A stretch of DNA of 32,756 nucleotides, taken from contig JACDCC010000243.1 of NCBI GenBank assembly GCA_013694595.1, positions 1 to 32,756 of the forward strand, written 5' to 3'. Origin of the DNA: Chthoniobacterales bacterium. GTDB lineage: Bacteria > Verrucomicrobiota > Verrucomicrobiia > Chthoniobacterales > UBA10450. The position numbers and the translations under genes were made by a program. The notes beneath the pieces are model-generated. The model searched no databases, was not told the DNA's origin, and saw only the letters and a list, made by a program, of their open reading frames with translations. Every line of letters begins with the position of its first letter. Position 1 is the first letter of the stretch. Below, piece after piece: positions 10,408-18,490 of this stretch.

Positions 10408-10436
10408 GTTCTAATTCAATGTGCGCTGGGTGACAA
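10408..10436 (-). promoter_or_regulatory. Promoter-like sequence upstream of the lipoprotein gene
   Basis: Minus strand TTGTCA (10436-10431, 5 of 6 to TTGACA), 17-nt spacer, TAGAAC (10413-10408, 4 of 6 to TATAAT). The expected start would give a leader of about 20 nt before the ATG at 10381. Confidence 0.5.
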
Positions 10437-10583
10437 TGGTTAATTAGCAGCTACGAATGACCAATAAAGCAGACGCAGTGATGGTCCGGTTGTATCCTGT
10501 TCGAGCAACGAAACGAATCGCTCCCGAGACGACGAAAGATACAGTTCAGCGGGCGTCAGTCGCCGAATGAAGAAGTAACGACA

Positions 10584-11750
10584 ATGGCCACCAGCAGCAG
10601 CGAACAGATCCTGGTCGTGGATGACGATCCGACGAGCCGCCGTCTGCTTGTGCGCACTCTGACCGCGGCGGGATTCACCTGCCGCGAAGCGCAGAACGGC
10701 ATCGATGCACTGGAGCATGTCCACAACGAGCTACCGTCGCTTCTGCTGTTGGACTTCGACATGCCCGGGATCGACGGTGCCGAGGTTTTGAAGCGGCTGC
10801 GCGCGGACAAAGATTCGGCGATAGCGCAGTTGCCCGCGATCATGCTCACCGGCCATGGCGGGGAAGAGAGCGAAGTGCTCTGCCTGGAAGCCGGCGCGGA
10901 CGACTTCGTGACGAAGCCGATCAACCAGGCAGTGCTGCAGGCGCGGATCGAGACGCAGTTGCGGTTGCTCTCGATGAGAAGTCAGCTGCAACAGCAGAAC
11001 GATGAGCTGGAGGCCTGGCGCAAAAATCTGGAGCGGGACCTCGCCGCCGCGCGACTGACCCAGCAATCATTGATTCCGCAGAAGGCGCCGGCCCTGGAAG
11101 GGTGGGAAGTGGCCGCTGTCTACCGGCCGGTCATCCAGGTCGGCGGAGACATATACGGCTGGCTGCGGATGGCTGATGGACGAACGCTTTTCTGGATCGC
11201 GGATGCCACCGGCCACGGAGCGTCCGCCGCACTACTTACCACCCTGGCCAAGTTGCTGTTTCACCATGGCAGCGTGGAGCACAACCTGCCGGCCGACATC
11301 ATGTGCGCGGTGAACAAAGACTTTCGCAGTATCTTCGGCGCGCGTTCCTTCATGACGGCGATGTGCGTGGCGGTAGATCCGGTGAGCGGCCGCGTCAGTG
11401 TGGTGGGCGCGGGGCATCCGCCGTTGCTGGTCTCGCGAGGGGATGGGCGAACCGAGGCGATCCCCTCCTCCGCGCCGCCACTCGGATTGATCGATGCGAC
11501 GGAGTTTCTGGAGACGAACGTGGAGCTCGCGCCAGGTGACACGTTCCTCCTTTACACGGACGGGCTCTATGGCGGCGAGAACGCACAATCGACACGTCTC
11601 ACACCCGATGGTCTCGCCCGGATGCTACAGCCGCCGACGCTCCACCCACAGGCTTTGCTGACTCGCCTGCTCGACCAGACCCTCTCGACTAATGGAGATA
11701 AGCCGCTGCCGGACGACATCGCAGCGGTCGCGGTGAAGCGTTGCGCGTGA
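10584..11750 (+). CDS. Response regulator with C-terminal PP2C-type (SpoIIE/RsbU) phosphatase
   Basis: 388 residues. Residues ~8-124 are a receiver domain: the acidic pair in VVDDDPTSR, phospho-acceptor Asp57 in LLLLDFDMPGIDG, and Lys109 in VTKPI. A Gln/Glu-rich helical linker (125-165) leads to a PP2C/SpoIIE phosphatase (about 175-388) with VGGDIYGW, DATGHGASAALLTT, GAGHPPLL, LLYTDGLYGGEN and a final PDDIAAVAVK, which supply the metal-binding Asp residues. Such proteins dephosphorylate a STAS antagonist when their receiver is phosphorylated, switching on a sigma factor or another partner. The STAS protein at 513-1043 is a candidate substrate and the hybrid kinase at 12737-14662 a candidate input; both links are by proximity only. 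The start is preceded by a weak GAAG. Confidence 0.93.
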   Translation: MATSSSEQILVVDDDPTSRRLLVRTLTAAGFTCREAQNGIDALEHVHNELPSLLLLDFDMPGIDGAEVLKRLRADKDSAIAQLPAIMLTGHGGEESEVLCLEAGADDFVTKPINQAVLQARIETQLRLLSMRSQLQQQNDELEAWRKNLERDLAAARLTQQSLIPQKAPALEGWEVAAVYRPVIQVGGDIYGWLRMADGRTLFWIADATGHGASAALLTTLAKLLFHHGSVEHNLPADIMCAVNKDFRSIFGARSFMTAMCVAVDPVSGRVSVVGAGHPPLLVSRGDGRTEAIPSSAPPLGLIDATEFLETNVELAPGDTFLLYTDGLYGGENAQSTRLTPDGLARMLQPPTLHPQALLTRLLDQTLSTNGDKPLPDDIAAVAVKRCA

Positions 11751-11818
11751 CAGCACAAATATTCCCGGCGTTCAAAATTAGTATTGCCCTGCTCCCAGCT
11801 ACGCACTAATCAGCCTCT

Positions 11819-12109
11819 ATGCCGAAAACCACAGCCAAAACTCCTTCCAAGCGTAAACCGAACGCTGCGTTCATGAAACCAGTGCAGCCGGACGACAAAC
11901 TTTCCCAGGTCGTCGGGTCGAAACCTCTCCCACGTTCGGAGCTCACCAAGAAACTCTGGGATTACATCAAGAAGAACAACTTGCAGGACACGAAGAAGCG
12001 GACGCAGATCAACGCGGACGATAACCTGAAGGCCGTCTTCAATGGCAAGAGCCAGGTCAGCATGTTCGAGATGACCAAGCTCGTGTCGGGACACATCTCC
12101 AGCTCCTAG
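11819..12109 (+). CDS. SWIB/MDM2-domain protein
   Basis: 96 residues. A basic N-terminal tail (MPKTTAKTPSKRKPNAAF) precedes a SWIB domain (about 20-92): VQPDDKLSQVVGSKPLPRSE, then LTKKLWDYIKKNNLQD, then INADDNLKAVFNGKSQVSMF. The family is best known from eukaryotic SWI/SNF complexes and MDM2; in bacteria it is typical of Chlamydiae and Verrucomicrobia, where one idea is a role in DNA compaction or topoisomerase function (in Chlamydia a SWIB domain is also fused to topoisomerase I). The Lys/Ser/Thr/Pro-rich tail suits nucleic-acid binding. Function here is inferred. It starts 68 nt after the PP2C gene and is followed by a strong hairpin. Confidence 0.92.
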   Translation: MPKTTAKTPSKRKPNAAFMKPVQPDDKLSQVVGSKPLPRSELTKKLWDYIKKNNLQDTKKRTQINADDNLKAVFNGKSQVSMFEMTKLVSGHISSS

Positions 12110-12132
12110 CGGTTCATTAGACTGCTCCTGTT

Positions 12133-12158
12133 TAGCCCGGCGCTTTGTCGCCGGGCTA
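12133..12158 (+). terminator. Strong GC hairpin after the SWIB gene
   Basis: TAGCCCGGCG (12133-12142) and CGCCGGGCTA (12149-12158) are perfect 10-bp arms around the loop CTTTGT, 23 nt after the SWIB stop. No U-run follows, so this is either a factor-assisted terminator, an mRNA 3' stabiliser, or one copy of a palindromic intergenic repeat. Confidence 0.55.
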
Positions 12159-12260
12159 CTCGTGTACACGAGCGTCGGTGCTGGTCCGGGTGGGCGCCGG
12201 CTCGGTCAGGCTCGATCTGTCTCGCTTGCGGAAACGCACAACCTGCCGGAAACTGCGCAC

Positions 12261-12740
12261 GTGAAACGCCTCGGATTTTCCATCTTCTGCGCGGCTCTGA
12301 TCGCGCTCGTCAGCCTGAGCTCAGCCGAAGGGAAGAATGGCTGGTTGAGCAACTTCAAAGAGGCTCAGGAACAGGCGAAGTCATCGAAGAAGCTCGTGCT
12401 GGTGGACTTCACCGGCTCCGACTGGTGCGGGTGGTGCATCAAGCTCGACAAGGAAGTCTTTTCGACGCCTGAGTTCCAGGAATATGCGGGCAAGAATCTC
12501 GTACTGATGGAAGCGGATTTCCCGCGCCGGAAAGAACTCCCGAGCGAGGTGAAGAGCCAGAATGAGCGGCTCGCGCAGGACCTCGGCATCCAGGGTTTTC
12601 CGACGCTCGTGGTCTTTGACAGTGAGGGCAAAAAGCTCGCGGAATTCGGCTACGAGGCGGCAGTCCCACCGAATTCGGGGAAAACTCAGGCCACGCCGCA
12701 GGCGTTCATTGCGCGGCTCGAGCAGCTCCGCAAAGGTTAG
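12261..12740 (+). CDS. Exported thioredoxin-fold protein (CxxC)
   Basis: 159 residues from the GTG at 12261, chosen because it begins a Sec signal peptide (MKRLGFSIFCAALIALVSLS, cut near SAEG); an in-frame ATG at 12162 would precede it by 33 polar residues and overlap the hairpin region. The mature part has a thioredoxin fold: LVDFTGSDWCGWCIKLDKEVF with the redox pair Cys56/Cys59 and the cis-Pro loop GIQGFPTLVVFD (Pro114). This WCGWC thioredoxin_7-like form is common in secreted disulfide reductases of the periplasm. Substrate unknown. The stop codon overlaps that of the convergent hybrid kinase by 4 nt (TTAG). Confidence 0.88.
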   Translation: MKRLGFSIFCAALIALVSLSSAEGKNGWLSNFKEAQEQAKSSKKLVLVDFTGSDWCGWCIKLDKEVFSTPEFQEYAGKNLVLMEADFPRRKELPSEVKSQNERLAQDLGIQGFPTLVVFDSEGKKLAEFGYEAAVPPNSGKTQATPQAFIARLEQLRKG

Positions 12741-14662
12741 CCAGTCTTGAGCGGCGGCCCGCGCCAGCCTACTTCAACCTTTCCGCCGTCGAACGTCCGC
12801 TGCAGCGCGTCTGCCAATTCGCGCCGCGTGAATGGCTTCGGCAACGCGCCGCGAAATCCATAGGCGAGAAACTCCGACAGCGCGGCTTCATCGGAATAGC
12901 CGCTGCAGATGATCGCATTCACCTGCGGGTCCATCCCGCGCAGTCGTTCGATCGTAGCGAGGCCGCCCATGCCACCGCGGACCGTAGCGTCGAGGATCAC
13001 GGCTTGAAACTGTTCGCCGCGACGCAATGCCCGCTCGTAGCTGCGAACCGCTTCCAGACCGTCAGCCACCGCAGTTACTTCATAGCCGAGCGTACCCAGC
13101 AATTGCGAAGTCAGTTCACGGATCGCCGCCTCGTCGTCCATCACGAGGATGCGTTGATGGTTGAAATGAAAAACGCGATCGCTCACCGGCGTTTCAATGG
13201 CAGCGACTTTTCCGTCGCTGGCCCAAAGGTAAAACGTGAACGTCGAACCTTCCGGCGACGTCGCCTCCAGGTGCAGCAGCCCCCCGTGCTTCTTCACAAT
13301 CGAATAGCTGATCGCGAGACCGAGCCCGCTCGCAGCCGGCTTGGTGGTGAAATAGGGATCGAAAATCTTCATCGCCAGCTCGTCGGGAATTCCGGTGCCG
13401 CGATCTGAGATCGAAATCTTGAGGTAACGGCCGGCAGGTAGAATGGCAGCCGCGCGATCCTCCAACTCCACGTTGCGGGCGCAGATGCGGACGGTGCCGC
13501 CTTTTGGCATCGCTTCGCGCGCGTTCAGCATCAGCGCATTTACCACCTGCTCGATTTGGCCTGCGTCCACTTCGGCCTTCCACAGGTTCGGCGCGAGATC
13601 CACATCGGCCCGCAGATTCGAGCCGTAGAGCACAAATTCCGCAGAGTGCTCGAGCAGCTCGGAAATCGACGTTACTTTCTTCAGCGGCGCACCACCCTTT
13701 GAGAAGGTGATCAGCTGGCTGGAAAGATGCGCCGCGTGTTGCGCCGCCTGGCCAGCCTTCGAGAGGAAGGAGAGCAGACTGCCGCAATCAGCCGGCGCCT
13801 CGATTTGCGCGAGCCCAATATTACCAGAAATCCCCGTCAGGATGTTGTTCAAATCGTGTGCGATCCCGCCGGCCAGAGTGCCGAGCGATTCGAGTTTGCT
13901 GGTCGTGAGGCGCTCGCCTTCGGTGCGTTTCCGCTCGCTGATGTCGCGGAAGAAGACGGAGACGCCACCGGCGCTCGGATACGCATGCACTTCGGTCCAC
14001 TTTTTCTCGGCCACGTCGCTGGCTTCGAATTCCACCGGCACCTGCTCCGCCATCACCTTGCGATAATTCGCCTCGAAGACCGAGCCGGCGAGCTCTGGAA
14101 ACTTGCTCCACAAGTCCTCACCGAGAAGCTCGTCACGCCGCCGGTTGAGCAGCAGTTCGGCTTCTGGGTTGAGGTAGGTAAATTTCCAATCCTGATCCAG
14201 CGCGAAGAATCCATCCGTCGTGTTCTCGAGGATGTTGGTCACCGTCTGCGCGGATTCCTGGAGCGCGGCGCGCGCCTGGTTGCGCTCTGCGAGCTCACGG
14301 ATCTGCCGCTCGGCGACAGAAAGCCGCACGTTCAGCAGCCCGAGATCGAGCGGCTTTGTGAGATAATCGTTGGCGCCGGCTCCCAGCGCCTGCTGCAGAT
14401 CCTCGGTGTCGCCGCGTGCGGTCACGAGAAGAATGAACATCTCATCGCCCGCGGTTTCGGCACGCAGCTGCCGGCAGAGATCCACGCCGCTTTTGCCGGG
14501 CAACATCCAGTCCAGGATCAAAAACGGGAAGGTCTCAGCCGCGAGAGCGGCCTCAGCCTCTTCCGCGCTGCCTACCGCCACAACGCGATGGCCGCGGCGC
14601 TCGATCAGCCGCTGCAAATTGCGACGGCTGTCGGCATGATCCTCGACGAGCAAAATTTTCAT
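12737..14662 (-). CDS. Hybrid sensor histidine kinase: REC-PAS-HisKA-HATPase-REC
   Basis: 641 residues, with no membrane segment. Receiver 1 (1-120) has Asp51 in LILDWMLPGKSG and Lys103 in LTKPL. A PAS domain follows (about 135-245; NTTDGFFALDQDWKFTYLN). The dimerisation domain carries the phospho-acceptor His269 in AGGIAHDLNN. The ATP-binding domain has the N box at Asn380 (NALMLNAREAMPKGG), the G1 box ISDRGTGIP and the G2 box ASGLGLAIS. Receiver 2 (about 504-625) has Asp558 in AVILDATVRGGMGG, where the usual Pro after the Asp region is Arg, and Lys609 in LPKPF. It probably senses an internal signal through PAS and the first receiver, then relays phosphate to another protein. The nearby receiver-PP2C gene is a candidate target. 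Divergent from the deacetylase gene. Confidence 0.94.
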   Translation of the reverse strand: MKILLVEDHADSRRNLQRLIERRGHRVVAVGSAEEAEAALAAETFPFLILDWMLPGKSGVDLCRQLRAETAGDEMFILLVTARGDTEDLQQALGAGANDYLTKPLDLGLLNVRLSVAERQIRELAERNQARAALQESAQTVTNILENTTDGFFALDQDWKFTYLNPEAELLLNRRRDELLGEDLWSKFPELAGSVFEANYRKVMAEQVPVEFEASDVAEKKWTEVHAYPSAGGVSVFFRDISERKRTEGERLTTSKLESLGTLAGGIAHDLNNILTGISGNIGLAQIEAPADCGSLLSFLSKAGQAAQHAAHLSSQLITFSKGGAPLKKVTSISELLEHSAEFVLYGSNLRADVDLAPNLWKAEVDAGQIEQVVNALMLNAREAMPKGGTVRICARNVELEDRAAAILPAGRYLKISISDRGTGIPDELAMKIFDPYFTTKPAASGLGLAISYSIVKKHGGLLHLEATSPEGSTFTFYLWASDGKVAAIETPVSDRVFHFNHQRILVMDDEAAIRELTSQLLGTLGYEVTAVADGLEAVRSYERALRRGEQFQAVILDATVRGGMGGLATIERLRGMDPQVNAIICSGYSDEAALSEFLAYGFRGALPKPFTRRELADALQRTFDGGKVEVGWRGPPLKTG

Positions 14663-14731
14663 CTTTTTCTGGAATTCGCTAGGGAGAGCGTGTCTGACCC
14701 CCTTTTAGAGCAGGATAACTGCCAACGTTTC

Positions 14732-14758
14732 CTACGCGCCGCTTTTAGCGCGTCGTAG
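14732..14758. other. Imperfect hairpin in the kinase/deacetylase intergenic region
   Basis: CTACG (14732-14736) pairs with CGTAG (14754-14758), and the stem extends inward through CGC/GCG with single-base bulges around a TTTTA loop. It sits between divergent genes. It could be an operator or part of the kinase leader; no further evidence separates these. The rest of the ~205-nt gap shows nothing recognisable. Confidence 0.25.
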
Positions 14759-14867
14759 AGTGGACATCTGACTGGGCTCCTCTGCGGCCGACGGAGGAGG
14801 CGTTGGTTGCGTTGCTCATCGCCTCTGCTACATACAGCGAAGTTTTCGCGCTCAATTGTCACCGCTA

Positions 14868-15776
14868 ATGTTCCTCTCACGGTTGCCACTGCTCTCCGCG
14901 GTGGTGTTTCTCACCGCCAGCTCCGTTCTGGCGCAAGCTCCTTCGTCCGCGCAACCCGCGCCCTCCGCCGCACGGGCCCTCCCGCCGTCGCAAGAAGGGC
15001 CGCCGCTTAAAGCCGGACCAGCAGCTCCCGCCGCCGCTGCGGTGCAGAGCGGGCCGCAGATCACCTTCAATTCGGTTTATGTCGACGGTCCATTCATCGC
15101 CATCACCTTTGATGACGGCCCGCACGGCACCCTCACGCCGAAGCTGCTCGACATGCTCGCGGCGCGCCGCTTGAAAGCGACCTTCTTTGTCGTCGGCGAA
15201 TGCGTCGCGGAGTTCCCGGAAATCGTGAAACGCGCCGCGCGCGAAGGTCATGAAATTGCGAGCCACTCCTGGTCACACCCGAATCTCGGGAAGATGTCGG
15301 ACGATGCGGTGCGCTCGCAATTGCAGAAGACCGACGACGCAATCAAGGCCGCGATCGGCGTCCGCCCGGCCCTGATGCGCCCGCCCTACGGCTCGATAAC
15401 CCCACGGCAGAAGAGCTGGATCCACGAAACGTTCGGCTATAAGACGATCATCTGGGATGTCGACCCATTCGATTGGAAACGCCCTGGCCCTGCGGTGGTT
15501 CGAGACCGCATCGTGAATCAGAGCAAGCCCGGGTCGATCATCCTCGCGCACGACATTCATGCCGCGACCGTGGAAGCGATGCCGGCCACTTTTGACCAGC
15601 TCACGGCGAAAGGTTTCAAATTCGTCACCGTTTCCGAGTTGCTCGCGATGGCGCGCCCTGCGCCGCCGAAGCCATCTTCCACGCCGGCGTCAATCGCGCG
15701 TCCGCCGGCCGCAGAGCCGATTCCAGTTCCTTCCGTTCCGGCTTCGCCCGCGGCCTCCGCGCTCCCGAACGGCTAA
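14868..15776 (+). CDS. Secreted polysaccharide deacetylase (NodB domain)
   Basis: 302 residues from the ATG at 14868 (a TTG at 14856 is in frame but precedes the signal peptide by only four residues). Signal peptide MFLSRLPLLSAVVFLTASS, cut after LAQA. A Pro/Ala-rich linker (25-62) leads to the NodB domain (about 75-265): TFDDGPHG with the catalytic and metal Asp82/Asp83, HxxxH metal site SHSWSHPN (His133, His137), RPPYG, WDVDPFDW and ILAHDIH. Enzymes of this CE4 family remove N-acetyl groups from peptidoglycan, chitin-like or exopolysaccharide chains. The C-terminal ~40 residues are a disordered Pro/Ala tail. The dynamin-like gene starts 10 nt after its stop, so the two are likely co-transcribed. 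Confidence 0.93.
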   Translation: MFLSRLPLLSAVVFLTASSVLAQAPSSAQPAPSAARALPPSQEGPPLKAGPAAPAAAAVQSGPQITFNSVYVDGPFIAITFDDGPHGTLTPKLLDMLAARRLKATFFVVGECVAEFPEIVKRAAREGHEIASHSWSHPNLGKMSDDAVRSQLQKTDDAIKAAIGVRPALMRPPYGSITPRQKSWIHETFGYKTIIWDVDPFDWKRPGPAVVRDRIVNQSKPGSIILAHDIHAATVEAMPATFDQLTAKGFKFVTVSELLAMARPAPPKPSSTPASIARPPAAEPIPVPSVPASPAASALPNG

Positions 15777-15786
15777 TCCTGCCGGC

Positions 15787-17514
15787 ATGATCGCCGACAG
15801 CTATCTGCAGCTTCGGACCGAGATCGAGACTGCGCTCGCCGCTCTCCTGAAGCTGAGTTCTGAGATGCGGCGCGATCCGGCGTTGCTCGACACGCTGCAA
15901 GGACTGCTGACAGACATTCGCGAGCCGCTCTTGTTTGTCGTCGTCGGCGAGGTGAAAGCGGGCAAGTCGTCGCTGCTGAACGCGCTCTTCGGACAGGAGT
16001 TTGCGAAGGTGGACGTGCTGCCGGCAACTGACAAAGTCTACATCTTCCGCTATGGCGAAAAGGAAAGCGCGGTCGAAGTCTCGCCAAATTTAACCGAGCG
16101 CTACCAGCCGATCGAGTTTCTGCGCGACTTCAATGTCGTCGATACGCCCGGCACGAACACCGTCGTGCCAGAGCATCAGACGATCACCGAGACTTTCATC
16201 CCGCGCGCCGACCTCGTGCTGTTCGTCTTCTCCGTCACGAATCCATGGACGCAATCCGCGTGGACCTTGCTCGATCTGGTGCAGAAGAAATGGCTGAAGA
16301 ACGTCGTGTTCGTCGTGCAACAGGCGGACCTGCGCGAGAGCAGCGAAGTCGACATGATCCTGCGCCATCTCGCTGATACGGCCATGCAGAAACTCGGGTT
16401 CGCGCCGCCGATTTTCGCCGTCTCCGCGCGCAAGGCGCTTCTCGCGAAAACCAGCGGCGTCGACAAGGAGCGGCTCTGGGCCGACAGCCAGTTCGGCCCG
16501 CTCGAGGACCAGATCAACCACATGGTCGCGGAAAGCGGCGCGCGCATGTTGAAGCTGGAGTCGACCGGACGCACGGCTGTTTTGATGCTCAACGACGTGG
16601 GCGACGAACTCCGCGGCAGCTTCGAAACGATCCGGCGCGACGAGGAGCAGCTCACGCGCGTGACTGAATTCCTCGAGGCGCGCAAACAGCAGACGCTGCG
16701 GCAAGTAGGCGGGTTCCTGCGCGGGATCGAGCGGGCATGCCGCGACTGCAGCGAGCACGGGACAAAATTGCTTCAGGACAAGCTTACCTTCTGGAAAAGC
16801 TGGCGCCTGATCTGGAAGCGCGCGCAGTGGCAGGAAGATTTCCAGCACGACGTCGAGAAGGAGCTGCGCGACACCGTGCAACCGCAGGTGGAGAACGCCG
16901 TCGAATTACTCGAAACCGACCTGCGCGGACTCTGGCCGCAGCTGCAGGACACGCTGGAATCGCAGTTCGCTTCCGAAGGCAAAAACCGGGTAACGAAAAC
17001 CAATCCTGACTTCGCGCAGCAACGGCGTGAGCTGCTGCAATCGATCCAGCTCACCCTGGTCGAGCGGATTTCTGGTAAAGGCATTGAAGAGCAATTGGCG
17101 AAGGTCTTCGCGGAGAGCGCCACCTGGCTGCGAGTGCCGGCCGGAGTCGCGGCCGCTGGCGGCATCGCGACCATCCTTTCCGCGATGATCAGCGCTTCCG
17201 TTGCCGACGTCACCGGCATCATCGCCACCTCAGCATTCGTCCTCGGCAGCGTCTTTGCGGTCGGGCAACGCCGGAAAATCCTGACAGCATACGACGAGCA
17301 GATGGAGGCGAAATGCCGCGAGCTCAGCCAGACGATCGAGCGCCAGATGGAGCACGCGATCGACTTGTTCTACAACGAAGTCTCGCGAGCCTTCCACCCA
17401 CTTGCCGCCTTCTGCGCGAGTGAACGCAAGCGCTATGAGCCACTGCTCCAGCGAGTGGACGCACTCGGCCAGACATTCGCCAGCCTGAAAACGCGTCTCC
17501 GCGACGCGAAGTAA
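15787..17514 (+). CDS. Bacterial dynamin-like GTPase
   Basis: 575 residues from the ATG at 15787; the frame is open much further upstream, but that would overlap the deacetylase coding region. GTPase domain about 40-250: G1 P-loop GEVKAGKSSL (54-63), Thr81 as the probable switch I residue, G3 DTPG (119-122), and an atypical G4, QQAD (178-181), in place of N/TKxD. A long alpha-helical region follows (about 260-440), then a hydrophobic double segment at 450-493 (VPAGVAAAGGIATILSAMIS and IIATSAFVLGSVFAVGQ) that resembles the membrane-inserting paddle of dynamin-like proteins, and a final helical part. Such proteins remodel or protect membranes. Bacterial ones often occur as pairs; only one is here. 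Ten nt downstream of the deacetylase. Confidence 0.88.
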   Translation: MIADSYLQLRTEIETALAALLKLSSEMRRDPALLDTLQGLLTDIREPLLFVVVGEVKAGKSSLLNALFGQEFAKVDVLPATDKVYIFRYGEKESAVEVSPNLTERYQPIEFLRDFNVVDTPGTNTVVPEHQTITETFIPRADLVLFVFSVTNPWTQSAWTLLDLVQKKWLKNVVFVVQQADLRESSEVDMILRHLADTAMQKLGFAPPIFAVSARKALLAKTSGVDKERLWADSQFGPLEDQINHMVAESGARMLKLESTGRTAVLMLNDVGDELRGSFETIRRDEEQLTRVTEFLEARKQQTLRQVGGFLRGIERACRDCSEHGTKLLQDKLTFWKSWRLIWKRAQWQEDFQHDVEKELRDTVQPQVENAVELLETDLRGLWPQLQDTLESQFASEGKNRVTKTNPDFAQQRRELLQSIQLTLVERISGKGIEEQLAKVFAESATWLRVPAGVAAAGGIATILSAMISASVADVTGIIATSAFVLGSVFAVGQRRKILTAYDEQMEAKCRELSQTIERQMEHAIDLFYNEVSRAFHPLAAFCASERKRYEPLLQRVDALGQTFASLKTRLRDAK

Positions 17515-17546
17515 AAACGGCGCACGACCAGCCGCCGCGACCCAGC

Positions 17547-18371
17547 CTACTTTTTCTTCTTGTCGCCTGCGTCCTGCACGAGGCGCTGCTCCGTCTGGCG
17601 CTTCGCGATCACGAAGTGATTGTTGTCGCCATGGTTCCGCCAGGGACCGGCCGGAACGTCCCGGACCTCCACGAACTGCCAGTCGGTTACGTCGGTCGAC
17701 TGCATCCCGAGGAAGTCCCGCACGGCCGGTGAAACATCGAGCCCGGCGCCTTTGTTGAGGTTCGGCTTCGGCCGCTCGTTCTGGAAGACATACTGGAAAT
17801 GATCGGTGCGGAAGGGACCGCAATCTTCCCATTGCGCGTAGCAGACGCGATTGCCTTTGCGAATCGCCAGCCAGCGGCCGCGGCAGACCGATTGCCCCTG
17901 CTGCGTGAACGCCTGCTTGAACCACGGAATCACGAGCGGCGCCTCCGGCTTGAACCGCCCACGGGTCACGTCGTTATACGGCAAGGCGACGTAGAACGGG
18001 TTCTGGCGCGGAACGAACGCAGCCGGGATGTAATCGCGGCGCGCAGACAGATCCGGATTATCGTAGCCGCCGTAGTTCCCCACCCAATTGGCGTCCCACG
18101 AGCTTTTCGTATTCGGCACGGGATTGTTCTGCGTTGGCTGTTCGCCGATCCAGAAGACAGTGGTGATGATGTTCGTCTTCCAGGGATAACGAGTCGTGCT
18201 GGTGCGGGACGTGGTCGGCACAAAAACCTGCGGTTCCACCTTCAACATCGCCTGCTCTCGGAGCTTCATGGCGTATTTCGCAAAGTCGACACTGCTCTCG
18301 TACGGCGACTGCGCGCGAGCGGCCACGGCGGTCCCGACGAGCAGGAGGCAGGTTGCGAAAGTTGTTCTCAT
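17547..18371 (-). CDS. Secreted protein with RlpA-like double-psi beta-barrel features
   Basis: 274 residues from the ATG at 18371, which starts a signal peptide (MRTTFATCLLLVGTAVAARAQ); an upstream in-frame start at 18494 would add 41 polar residues and run across an inverted repeat. The C-terminal half carries WEDCGPFRTDHFQYVF and GAGLDVSPAVRDFLGM, then VTDWQFVEVRDVPAGPW. The DCGPF...GLDVSPAVRDFLG pattern matches the core of double-psi beta-barrels of the RlpA/expansin type (DxGPF and DLS..aa..LG), which in RlpA bind or cut glycan strands. The N-terminal ~120 residues have no recognised pattern. A cell-wall role is plausible but inferred. The tail is basic (KKKK). It is 119 nt downstream of nadB and converges with the dynamin gene. 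Confidence 0.78.
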   Translation of the reverse strand: MRTTFATCLLLVGTAVAARAQSPYESSVDFAKYAMKLREQAMLKVEPQVFVPTTSRTSTTRYPWKTNIITTVFWIGEQPTQNNPVPNTKSSWDANWVGNYGGYDNPDLSARRDYIPAAFVPRQNPFYVALPYNDVTRGRFKPEAPLVIPWFKQAFTQQGQSVCRGRWLAIRKGNRVCYAQWEDCGPFRTDHFQYVFQNERPKPNLNKGAGLDVSPAVRDFLGMQSTDVTDWQFVEVRDVPAGPWRNHGDNNHFVIAKRQTEQRLVQDAGDKKKK

Positions 18372-18380
18372 TGAGCGATA

Positions 18381-18418
18381 TGCCGGACCTTTCGTATGCG
18401 AAAATTTTGCGTCCGGCA
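18381..18418. promoter_or_regulatory. Inverted repeat in the leader of the DPBB-like gene
   Basis: TGCCGGAC (18381-18388) and GTCCGGCA (18411-18418) are perfect arms, with an inner TTCG/CGAA stem (18391-18402). It ends 9 nt before the ATG at 18371, so it may be an operator or a 5'-leader hairpin that hides the start region. Confidence 0.45.
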
Positions 18419-18490
18419 AGTGGTTTTGCCCCGTTTTGGGCCGGCCACTGCCAGCCGTGTAATCGGTAGAAAGCACTAACCGTTCCAGCC

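Noticed and set aside
10475-10567. Short ORF (29 codons) upstream of the receiver-PP2C gene
   Set aside because: No start signal, no coding-like third-base pattern, and no recognisable peptide.
13727-14758. Plus-strand ORF of 343 codons opposite the hybrid kinase
   Set aside because: Antisense shadow of a gene whose receiver, PAS and kinase motifs are complete.
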